Positions 22,481 through 32,236 of a DNA stretch of 64,000 bases are shown here, piece by piece. Position 1 is the first letter of the stretch, and each line of letters opens with the position of its first letter. This DNA is from Anastrepha obliqua (taxonomy: Eukaryota; Arthropoda; Insecta; Diptera; Tephritidae), in contig NC_072893.1 of assembly GCF_027943255.1 (NCBI RefSeq), forward strand, positions 37,470,001 to 37,534,000. The letters run 5' to 3'. The notes under the pieces are model-generated. The model made no database searches. It saw only the letters and a list, made by a program, of their open reading frames with translations, and had not been told where the DNA came from. Both the position numbers and the translations under genes were made by a program.

Positions 22481-23756
22481 TTTTGGGTCACCTTGATCCT
22501 TTGAGTATTTAAATTTCAGAAAAACCAAAATCGACTCTTCCCATTTCTTTCTTTCTTTACAAGAAAGGCACATACGCTCAGTTCTCTATGCTACGTTTAA
22601 TAGGGGAACTGGGTCTGGATGAAGTACTGTGATGAGTAGAGTGCACATAAAACAATGCAAACCTCCAATAAATCGAAATCTAAAATTTAAAAGCGGGCAA
22701 ACGCATGTAGCACCAAATAAGAAAGAGAATAAGTAAAAAGTGTGCACATTAAACTTACAAATAAATTTATGCAAAAATATTCAAAATTTAAATACACAAA
22801 TATCCCAATTGCAAATCCTAGTTGCTGTCGCTTGCCAAATATCTCCTGCGTTTTAAATATTTTTATATATGTTACGTCTCATAGCGATTTCGAAGATATT
22901 CAATATTCATTAGGAAGAAGTGGCCAAATTACGAAACATATTAAAAAGAAATCTATATTTAATTATTTCTCTATGGCAACTTCTTTGTATTGTATTTGAT
23001 ATATCTTTTTCTCTGCTTCCTGTGGGCGTTGAAGTGCAGGAATCACATGAGACGTGCAAAAGCAATCATCCTAATTACATTTACATTATACAGGCGCACA
23101 AAAACAGTAGTCAATAAGAGCGGAGTGTGAAGGGGAAAAGACATACGATAACTGCCGTATGGAATGCTGGTGTGAGACGTTCTTTTTTCCTTGCTAGCAC
23201 ATATTTAAAAAGTCAATGAAGTGAGCTCCAATTCTGAAAGCACAAACTGAGGTAAATTTAGTTTATTTGTGATGCCTATAAAAAGGTAAAAAAAAACAAG
23301 GAGGCTGAGAAAATAAATAAATACTGATTGCTCTCTATAAAGCTATCGAGTGTCTATAAAATCGGCACAATCCAGGTGGGAGTGATTTCGCAAGTGAATT
23401 TCATAGCTTACAAATCCATGGCAATCAGACCTATGACATGCAACTAAGGTGATAAGATTATTCAATTTTCACTGCTGTACTTATGCACACCTTGCAGCAA
23501 AAAAGGAATGCTTGGAGAGAAGGTTAGTGGTTGCATATTCTGGTAAACACAGAGTTTGACAGTTGTAAGGATTGGAAAGCAAAGCCGTGATGTGGCTTCC
23601 TTTAGTGGCTGGCTGACAATGTGACATTTACAACGCCAGTTAGATAAACCAGAATACATTGGGTTGGAATGCTTTATGCGTATTTATTATTTAATTTCAT
23701 AAACCAATAAACAATTGTTTCTACTGACTACTTACTACAAAAGTATATTTAACAAA
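22481..23756. other. Spacer without recognisable features
   Basis: Mixed composition. Several 60-85-codon frames on both strands lack any domain. Confidence 0.5.
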
Positions 23757-24524
23757 AAGGTAGTAGCCCGGTGTGACGGGTTCAAAAAATCGAATTTTTT
23801 TTTTACATTTTTCGGAAGAAAAATATATTGAAATTATACTGTAAAAATTTCAGACAGAAATTCTAATTATTTTTAAAGTTATAGCTAAAATAAGAGAACG
23901 CGCCATAGTGTGTATGAAAGCGTGTGACACGCCAGCAGCAGCTGCTCTGACCGTCTTTAAACGCGTTTTTCTCAAAACCATGTTTTCGAAATTTCGGGGA
24001 ATCACTGACTCAAAACTGTTCAACCAATTTGGCAAAAAATTTAAGCCGTTATTCCAGACACACATATTTAGATCCCGGACCTTTGAAACATTTAATTTTT
24101 AATAATAAACTATTTAATTTAAACAATTTATAAAAAAAAAATTAGATTTTGAGAACTTTTTATACAAGGCCGCCATTTTGTTTTTGCTTTTTTTATTTTT
24201 ATGTATATTTTAGGTTCGGGACCTAAAATGAAGTCTACAGAATAATAATCTCTTTGAATTTTTTATTTCAGATGGCTTTGGAAGGCTGTGTGTTTCCCAG
24301 AACCAACTCATCTTGTTTTTAAGGACTCCTCTTTGATTTAAAAATTAGATTTAAAATTTTAAACAAATTAATATAAAAATTAACTTTAAAAAAATTTTTT
24401 TATATACTTCAAAGCACCAATAAAAACATTTAAAAACTTTAAAACGGTCGCATTTTATTTTCTTTTTAAAAAAGATTCATGAAAAAACATCGAAATTTCG
24501 GTCGTTACACCGGACTACTACCTT
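23757..24524. mobile_element. Non-autonomous element with AAGGTAGTAG terminal repeats
   Basis: The left end AAGGTAGTAGCCCGGTGTGA and the reversed right end AAGGTAGTAGTCCGGTGTAA match at 18 of 20 bases. The interior is AT-rich and has no gene, but carries a module shared with 49352-50066 and 61640-62270: CGTTTTTCTCAAAACC, a GCCATTTTG block and a TTTCAGATG block. TTAACAAA stands just left of the element and again three bases beyond its right end, a possible 8-bp target duplication. Confidence 0.6.
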
Positions 24525-24529
24525 AAATT

Positions 24530-25060
24530 AACAAAGGACGCTCGGGCGCTCCGGAACAGATAGCAAAACTTTAAATCCGTTTTTCTCAACTTAAAAACCG
24601 CTTGTCAGATTTAAATAAAATGTATACTGCTTTTGAAAAACATAAAAAACTGGTGCCTGATCGAAGGACTTTTTTTTAATTTCGTTTTTTTTTTAATCAA
24701 TTAATTGTAGGTTTTTTTCTCGAAAATCAGAAAAATGTTTCCTGAGGCCGCCATATTTTTAATTTTGAAAAAAAAAGCTTCGATCAAGATTATCTATCAA
24801 GATTATCTATTAAAAAAACGAATTTCTATTGTCCGATTGATTTTAGATGAATCTCGAAGGGCTTGTGATGATAACCGCAAGTGACTTCTGGAGAAACGGG
24901 CTCCACACAAATTGTTGAAATTTGGAAATTGGTATAGTCAAGTCGAAACATAATTTATTAATCCTATGTTTTTATTTTTGTAAAATGAAGCAATTGACCA
25001 GCAAAAAAAATTATTCAAAATAATCATTTTTTCGGGCATCTGACTACCCGTAACCCCTAA
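24530..25060. repeat. AT-rich module related to the neighbouring element
   Basis: Begins GCTCGGGCGCTCCGG, then AAACTTTAAATCCG and CGTTTTTCTCAACTT-like text, then CCGCCATATTTT. It has the same order of motifs as 61660-61900. Borders not found. Confidence 0.4.
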
Positions 25061-25099
25061 AATAAAAAAAAAACAGCTACAAAATCGTTCTTCTACTTT

Positions 25100-27115
25100 C
25101 TCCCTGTTTGAGATTAATTAGAAGTAGGTGAGATTTATATGACGGGACATACTTAAGAAAAACTTGTTGAACTCGTTCCATTCTGCCTATAGAGAATTGG
25201 TGCTATGATATCCAAATAAATGTGGCATATTCTAATGTAGATCGAACAAATGAAGTAAATATCAACTTAAGATGGGTTTGCAAAGTTCGAACTACAAGGT
25301 GGAGTCCAAAATAAACAAGACTGAGTCATGAACATGTTTTTGATGGCGCCGTCTCTTTAATGAGTTAGTGCGTTGGAAGTTACATCCCTAGCTGACTTCC
25401 AGTGAAAGCCTGGTGACATTCGGTTCAGTGGAAGCGGAGTTATTGCGTCTAAAGTGCCAGTATGTTTGCGTCATCGGTACAGAAATAAGTTTCGAACAAA
25501 GAACTAATATCAAATTTTGCTTTAAAATCGGTAAAGGAGGAAGGCCCCAGACCAGCCCCCATCCAAAAAATCGTGTTCGGAGAAGTCAAAAATCAAGTCA
25601 ATGCTCATTTGTTTTTACAATTCCAAGGGAATTGACCACAGGAGTTCGTACCAATAGTCCAAACCGTATTTGAAGCGTTTGTTGCATCGCATTCGTTGAA
25701 TTCGCCGTGAATACCGCGAAGGAGAAAGTTGGCACGTATTGCATAATAATGCACCATCTCATCGATCCACTCTGATGTTTGACTTTTTGATTAGAAATCG
25801 TGTTTTAACCATCAATTCCCCATCGCATTCGCCTGATATGGCTCCCTGTGACTTCTACCTATTTGGAAAATTGCATTTGGCCGAAAGGAAACCGCATTGC
25901 GTGCGTAGAGGACATCCAAAAGGCTTGTTCCGACATCCTGAAGGGCATTCCGGTCAATGGCCTGAAACTCTCTTTCGAAAAGCTTTTTGATCGCGCAAAA
26001 CAGTGTGTGGAGGCCAGAGGGTACTATTTTGAAAAAATTAACTCGGAGTTATCAGAACAAAGCTCCTGTAGGTTCTATTTTAGCTCAGTCTTGCTTATTT
26101 TGGACTTCACCTTGAATTTCTACATATAAAACCAATATAGTTACTCTAAAATCGATATAATTAAAAAATGTGAAACCTGCGTTAAAAAGAACCTTCAGAT
26201 CTTTGATTTTTTCAACAGGTTGGAGTACATCATCACAGATGTTACAACAACCAGGAATGATGTTAATTATTTTTAAGAACGAGAGTTTAAAACATTTTTT
26301 AATATTAAGCGATAATCGAGAGACACTACACCAATTAACTGACTGTCAACATCAGCTTGAAGTTTGAAATCCGCCGAGTTTGAAATAGTAGAATATATTT
26401 TTAAATCATCTGCATACAGAAGGAAGAAAAGAAAAAAACTACTTCTATTATTGATAAATAAAACAAAAAGCAAGGGACCCAATATACTTGCGTGGGGTAC
26501 ACCAGAGGACGCAGAAAAAGGAGCAGACGAGGCACCATCAACGGAAACTGCGTAATGTCTATTAGAAATAGTTAGATCGCAGAAAATCTAGAAAAACCGA
26601 GTGAATGCTCAGAAATAGAAGTGTATCTATTAAAATTGTAGTTAGTCGACTTGTTGCCCTGCTGAGAAAGCTGGAATACAGTATTAAGTGCAAACGGTTA
26701 AATTGGCAACAAAACCATGCTGGTATGGCGATATGATACTTTTAGTTGCAAAATACATATTTTCATTGAGAATGCTTTCAAATGGTTTAGCTATAGATAC
26801 TTGAGGGGCAGAGGTAGAGCAGAGTAATGTTTGAAATGAGCAACTGAAAGACCATCAGCCCGTTTTTGTTTAGTGCTAAAAATACCTTTCTTAACCTCTT
26901 CCAATGACAGACTCAAACACCCGAAGTTAAGAGACGCGGTAGTGTCTAAAGGAAATACCCATTTTAAACCAAATTCAGCACTTATAAAATTTGCTTTAAA
27001 AAAAATCAGCAAACAGATTTATCACAAAACCAGCAGATGGAACAGCAGATCTGCACTTCCTAGATTTAAAAAGTTGCCAAAAAAACTTTCGGACTGGATT
27101 TAAAAATGGGTTCAA
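25100..27115 (-). mobile_element. CR1-like non-LTR LINE, split by a mariner
   Basis: The 5' portion at 26800-27115 reads KFFWQLFKSRK, INLFADFFKANFIS and LEEVKKGIFSTKQKRADGLS, the linker before RT. The RT core at 26273-26520 has GVPQ-like text, LFVLFINN and the catalytic YADDLKIY. The distal piece at 25100-25294 reads TSFVRSTLEYATFIW, the conserved post-RT block. The two halves are separated by the mariner at 25295-26114. Many stops. A similar element lies at 32237-34520 (there MFADDVKLF). Confidence 0.68.
25295..26114 (+). mobile_element. Mariner-like element, internally deleted, nested in a LINE
   Basis: Terminal repeats CAAGGTGGAGTCCAAAATAA (left) and, reversed, CAAGGTGAAGTCCAAAATAA (right); TA at 25293-25294 on the left, no clean TA on the right. 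The transposase starts near 25490 (SFEQRTNIKFCFKIGK), then skips the HTH and first catalytic region and resumes with VFGEVKNQVNAHLFLQF. The late part reads LHNNAPSHRSTLMFDFL and SHSPDMAPCDFYLFGKL, with 34 residues between the second and third catalytic positions. The second Asp is changed to Asn. It ends ARGYYFEK. Dead. Confidence 0.82.
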
Positions 27116-27411
27116 CACTTAGGAATTAACTATTATTAGTTCGTCTACTAGCTGTAAAAAATAATCCTTTTAAGAAATAATCACTCAATGCAACCAGCCT
27201 ATTAGTTTTGGTCGCAAGCCACAACTCTGCCCAAGCAGTTTAATGTAAGTGTGGAAAACGAAATATGGTTGCCGCCGCTGCTACGGTGAATGTTGCTAGC
27301 TTATTTTAGTAAAATTTAAAGTAAAGCCAAAAAACATCATTAAGTTAGCCAAATGGGCCTGCCTAATTTGACAAACCTTCCAAATTTGAAAATACTCTTT
27401 TATAATCTTTT
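27116..27411. other. Short spacer, nothing recognised
   Basis: No similarity seen. Confidence 0.5.
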
Positions 27412-28590
27412 TGACGTGATAACGTCTTATAATTCGATTTAGCCGGCTGCACGCACGAAAAAATGTGTCGTTACTTGCTCATTAGTGTTACCTTGCTCAT
27501 TTGTCGTTACCTTGCTCATTTGTCGTTACCTTGCTCATTGCCGTTACCTTGAATGATCTGCAAGCGAAAGCGCGGAACGAACAAAGCAAACGAACGGCAA
27601 CGTTCGACATCTTGCTCTCTCCTACTTAAGTGAGCGTATATATGTATGTATATGCGCATATGTACATATATAAATTCACGTATTTGTATTTGCATATGCC
27701 TTCTTATTGATTATTATTAATTTGATTTACTTGAAGAATTTAAAATAAAACCAAGTTTGTTAATAATACCTGTTGTTTTAATGTTATTATTATTAATTTT
27801 TTTATTATATATGAAGGAAAAAATGTATGGTAATATTTACCATATACCTTATAAGATATGTTGTATACTAATATATGTATATAAATATGCATATACATAT
27901 ACAATTTCGCGCAATTTTCAAAAAGAATAAATCTATATGTAAAGATGCATACAAGTCATATGGACATATCAAATATACGAATTTATTCCGTACGCAAGCA
28001 AATGTAAGCTAATGTGCTTGAACTGCAAGCGAGAGCGCGGAACGAACGACAAAGAGCACAATCGGCCCCCGCGTTCGGCAACGTTCGACATCTGGCTCTG
28101 TCCTACTTGAGTGAGCATATATATGTATGTATGTATATCCGCATTTGTATATAAATTCACATACTTGTATTTGCATATGCCTTCTTCCTGTGTGCATGGT
28201 AATGAACCATTTCTCTGTTGAGAATAGGACGATGATAGAAAAAGTAGGAAATGAAAGGGAGTGTTTCGAGTGTAAAGTGTCTTGAAAAAGGCAAATCGAT
28301 GATGGTGCCTCTTAGTGTTGTTGACTTATTAACGTCTGATGCACAATCGAAATTGAACATATCTTTCATGTGATAAATGTTTCGTCATTTTTCACGTTTG
28401 TGTAAATGTAACTTGACCTATTCCATTGCAATTCCATTTACCTCTTCCTCTATATCCACACAAAATATCTGTCAAACAAATAAAATTAAAATTTTCTTTT
28501 GAAAAATGCAACCAATATTTTCTTATGACGTTGTCACGTTAAACTATCGTCAGTAAACCGACTTTACAGACAACCTCTTTTTTTTATACT
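27412..28590 (-). mobile_element. Dispersed 1.2-kb repeat with endonuclease-like fragment (copy 1)
   Basis: Nearly the same sequence recurs at 57897-59068. The left end holds a palindrome GACGTGATAACGTC and the right end holds the related inverted motif GACGTTGTCACGTT. The middle has a CATA/TATG microsatellite. On the minus strand, 28157-28369 reads FNFDCASDVNKSTTLRGTI and ETLPFISYFFYHRPILN, which fits the C-terminal GTxIDxxF...SYFSYHRPI region of endonuclease/exonuclease/phosphatase-fold proteins found in some Helitron-type (Helentron) elements. Subterminal inverted repeats, a terminal hairpin and a core microsatellite are Helentron/DINE traits, so that is my leading guess. Confidence 0.55.
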
Positions 28591-29309
28591 TTATTTAGAT
28601 TCATAGATATAACGGGTGAAGATTTATCACAAAATATTTCCTGGGAAATTGTACTACATATCACTTAATACATCAAAGCGCAAAACTCAACTTAGGCGCC
28701 AGAAATAAGCCAAACAGGAAAGTAGGTAGTACGCCTTACGTTTATTGAAACTTTACGAAACTATTTTTTCAATCTACACATTTTTAGCTGCTGTCACGAA
28801 TTCGTATCACTGTTTTATGTCTTGCTGTTGCTACGAAAAAGTCAGTAGAGAGTCATTCGGAATTTCATATGAAATATTTTTCGCAATAAGTGTGGTTGAT
28901 GAGTTGTTGACTGCTATTCACGCGCTCAGCTTTCTATACGCATGGATAGCATATTTTTGTTGCCTTTTGCTGTCCTTCCACAACTCTCAGCATCAAGCAT
29001 CTGTTGCTATTGACAATAACCGCGATGCCATTTATTGAATTTCATATCTTATAAAAAAAATTCATATGTGATTTATATATATAAGTAATATATAAAAAAC
29101 ATCTTTTCGTACAAGTGCTTCTTTTTGCGTGGAATATTTTATATTTATTCTGAATGGGTGTGCTCGTGCGTAAAATCTACCATTTGTGTGCACATACATG
29201 CATATATTATTGTATATGAAGTTGGCACTTTTTTAGTTTCACAACTGGTAAGTTTCGTACTAAGTCGATACACACCTAGACCATAAACGTGCATATATAC
29301 ATATGTATA
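28591..29309. other. Spacer, nothing firm
   Basis: A 97-codon plus-strand frame at 28745-29038, rich in aromatic and Cys residues, has no family resemblance. AT repeats at 29070-29095. Confidence 0.45.
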
Positions 29310-29311
29310 TA

Positions 29312-30685
29312 GAGTAAGATCGGGTATTATGGGCTATTCGGGTAATGTGGTCAACGTCTGTATTTTCATAATAACGAACATGCACTAGAAAGATTTCTTA
29401 TGAACTTAAAAATTCATATAACGGATGTTGAATTGGACTCTTTACTGATGAGCAGTTGAGCAAAATATATTTTGAAGTGCAGTCGTTTTGTTTTGCAGTG
29501 GCGTGTAATATTAATGGTATTTAATAGCAAGTGATTATTTTTAGAGTGTAAAAGTTGAGATAGAATTATTAAACTATTCTGCATTTTTTAATGCGGTAAG
29601 AAAGTCTTCTTAAATTATTTAAATAAAAATTTGTAATACTTTTTCCTTGTAAGTGGTACAGTGGCTAATGTGGGCTAATCAGCGTTGGGTATTGCGAACT
29701 AGTAGCCCACATTACTCCCTTAGTATTCTCCCAATTCTCGTTCATTTTTCTGTTTTGTATTTCCCAATTATACATATTTAGACATGCCAAAAATGGGGAA
29801 ATACGGAAATGGGACCCCGGTATGATGAAAAGAGCCATTGTAGCTGTTAGGGATGAGGAGATGGGCACACTTTTTGCATCAAGGACTTTTGATATGCCGC
29901 GATTTACATTGCAAAGAATAGCTTACTCCTTGCCATCCTAACATCCCCTAACCTGCTTTTAAAAACCCCACTTGGACGTAAGCCAGCACTGGACGAAGCC
30001 ACAGAAAAATACCTTGTATAATACACTTTAGAAATGGAATCAAGACTTTGCGGCCACAAAAGACACGATATTCGTTCCCTGGTGTTTCAATTGACGGAAT
30101 TGCCAAAGTGCCAAACAAATTTTCGGTCCTTAAGCAATTTGCAGAGAAAGGTTAGGTGCATGGATTCCTGCGGAGGCACAAAAATTCAGCTTAGTTTTCG
30201 CTCTCCAACGGGAACGTCTTTTAATAGACCAATGGGTTCACAAAAGAAAATGTAAAGCTGTTTTTCGATTTATTTGAGCAAGAGTATGAGAAACACAAAT
30301 TTCCACCATCTGCTAACTTTAATATATTAATTTTTTCAAATAGTCAACCAAGAAGGTCATTAATTAAAACATTAAAAAAAAAACTAGGTATATGAATAAA
30401 TTCATTGGCTTATTATTAACTCTTACAATTGTTTTTGGTGATTTTATCTAGTGGCCCACTTTACCCGAATAGCCTGGGGCACATTACCCACCATTTTTCT
30501 TTTCATCAACTCTTAAGGTGGTTTCAGTTTTTCTATATTATCAGACGAAAACGATTATATTTTGCAATAAAAAGTAAAGATAATTCAATATGCGTTAGAA
30601 AGAAAAATATCGCTTTTCCATTTCGATTATTTTCGCAGAAATTAATATCAAGGTAAAATGGTGCCCACAATTCCCGACTTTACTC
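29312..30685 (+). mobile_element. pogo/Tigger-like DNA transposon, C-terminally deleted
   Basis: Terminal repeats GAGTAAGATCGGGTATTATG (left) and, reversed, GAGTAAAGTCGGGAATTGTG (right), with TA at 29310-29311 and 30686-30687. The interior encodes in several frames a pipsqueak-type HTH (MKRAIVAVRDEEMGTLFAS then TFDMPRFTLQR near 29830-29920). It is followed near 30030-30290 by the CENP-B-like DNA-binding domain (LSFRSPTGTSFNRPMGSQKK, then CFSIYLSKSM/LFEQEYEK-like text). The DDE catalytic domain is absent. A second, reverse-oriented outer-end-like motif (CCCACTTTACCCGAATAGCC) lies at 30453-30472, mirroring the left inner sequence. Confidence 0.75.
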
Positions 30686-30689
30686 TATA

Positions 30690-30895
30690 TAGTTGCTCCT
30701 CCTTCTATTTGTGGTATGCGTTTGATGTTGTTCCACAAATGGAGGAACCTACAGTTTCAAGCCGACTCCGAACGGCAGATATTTTTTATGAGGAGCCTTT
30801 TCATTGCCTGCCGAAAGAGGGACGGCTATTAGCAAAATGTTTTTCTTCATTTCGGGTTTTCACCGAGATTCGAACCTACGTAAACGTCCATGGCC
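30690..30895 (-). repeat. tRNA-derived SINE, minus strand, body fragment
   Basis: Reverse complement reads GTAGGTTCGAATCTCGG (B box; plus-strand 30865-30876), then an A-rich piece, a GGCAGGCAATGAAAAGGCTC block, CTCATAAAAAATATCTGCCG, GAGTCGGCTTGAAACTGTAG and CCTCCATTTGTGGAACAACA. This body is one I know as abundant in tephritid genomes. The A-box head and the terminal AT tail are missing; the pogo end lies just 5 bp to its left and a Loa LINE just to its right. Confidence 0.7.
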
Positions 30896-32236
30896 TACTT
30901 TATTTTCTAGCTTGGATACATCCGTGTAGAATTTTATTTCCCCTCCTTTAAAAGGTCTTTGAGTTTCCTACTCTCTTCTTGACGGGATGTTAGGCTTGAA
31001 AAGCTTGTTGAAGTTGGGTTTCGGGAAAGAGTAGCCCATTTCTTGGTTATAATTACTCACAGGTATGTGGTATAGAAGCGTGGCCGAACCCCCGGGTTTT
31101 CCTTAGCGCCATACTATTATCTCGAAGCGCTGAATCGGCGGTCATGTATTTTTCTACCAGATTTAGGGCAGGTGAGTTGACTAGCACCTCGACCGCTTTA
31201 TTAGGGTAGGTCTTTAAAGCGTCGGTGATGCATAAAATCAGCTTTTTGGACATTGCTCAGCAGTTTCATATAGCTTGCCTTTTGAGTTGATGGCCACCAC
31301 ACAAGTATTCCATATAGTAAAAGAGGCTGGACTACCGAAGTGTAAAGCTAATGTTTGATACGAGGTGTTAGTCCCCATTTGATTCCGACCGCTTTTTTGC
31401 ATGTGCGCAAAGCAATGTTGGCCTTTTGAACCCGATTCATTATATAAGATTTCTACGTAAGTTTCCTGTCTATTATGAGTCCTAGGTATTTAAAATTCTC
31501 TTTCAAGGGAATCTCCACACCCTTGAAAATTGGCGGGGAGACTATGGACAGTCTATGTTTCCTTGTAAAGGTTAATTCAATTTTATCGGGGTTTGTTCCG
31601 AGTCCCCTATTCTCTGTCCAGTTACTAAGCGTGGCCATGTTAGAGCGAACAATATCCATGAGCGTGCTAGGAAACTTGCCTTTAACCGCGATTGCCAAAT
31701 CGTCAGCGTAAGCTTTGACATGGCAACCCCCTCTCTTTAGGGTCAGCAGCAAGGAGTGCACTGCCGAAATCCAGAGGAGAGGAGAGAGGACCCCTCCCTG
31801 AGGACCCCTACCTAAGCAGACCTTTCTGCTTATTATTGTGTTGCCTAATCTTGCAGTTACTTTTCTCTTGCCAAGTATGGTCTCGATCAGAGTAGCAATA
31901 TTATGTTATGTTATGTTATGGCGCTTGTATTAATGTTGTTAAAAGCTTCTTCAATGTCTACAAAAGTTACCAAAGCAAACTCTTTTTCCACCAGGCTCTT
32001 TTCCACGAACCCGACAAGTGGGTGGAAAGCAGTTTCAGTAGATTTGTCTTTTATGTAGGCATGCTGTACCGGGGAGAACTTGCTGATTAGTATGACGCCA
32101 GGTAGATACTCATCTACAATCCTTTATAGAATTTGGAGGACGAAAGACGTAAGACAACTTATCAGTCCTTAGGATTAGTACGTGAAGACTTGCCTGTCTT
32201 GGGTATGAAGGAGACTTTCGTCTCTCTCCAATTTAT
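30896..32236 (-). mobile_element. Loa-clade non-LTR LINE with RNase H start, decayed
   Basis: Read on the minus strand from right to left: KVSFIPKTGKSS (RT motif before the fingers) near 32200, FVDIEEAFNNINT near 31930, GPQGGVLSPLLW near 31790, then CHVKAYADDLAIAVKG at 31650-31730 with the YADD catalytic pair, NFKYLGLIIDRKL near 31470 and the post-RT segment. At 30900-30950 it reads EIKFYTDVSKLENKVG, the first strand of an RNase H domain. The DIExAFNN and YADDLA variants point to the Loa/R1 group. It breaks off at the SINE. Stops and frameshifts make it non-functional. Confidence 0.75.

Noticed and set aside
28745..29038. 97-codon plus-strand frame, hydrophobic
   Set aside because: No recognisable domain, no signal-peptide-plus-cleavage pattern and no splice or promoter context; overlaps repeat-rich DNA.
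31897..31920. TATGT tandem units as a functional repeat array
   Set aside because: Only four units inside decayed Loa coding sequence; probably slippage.
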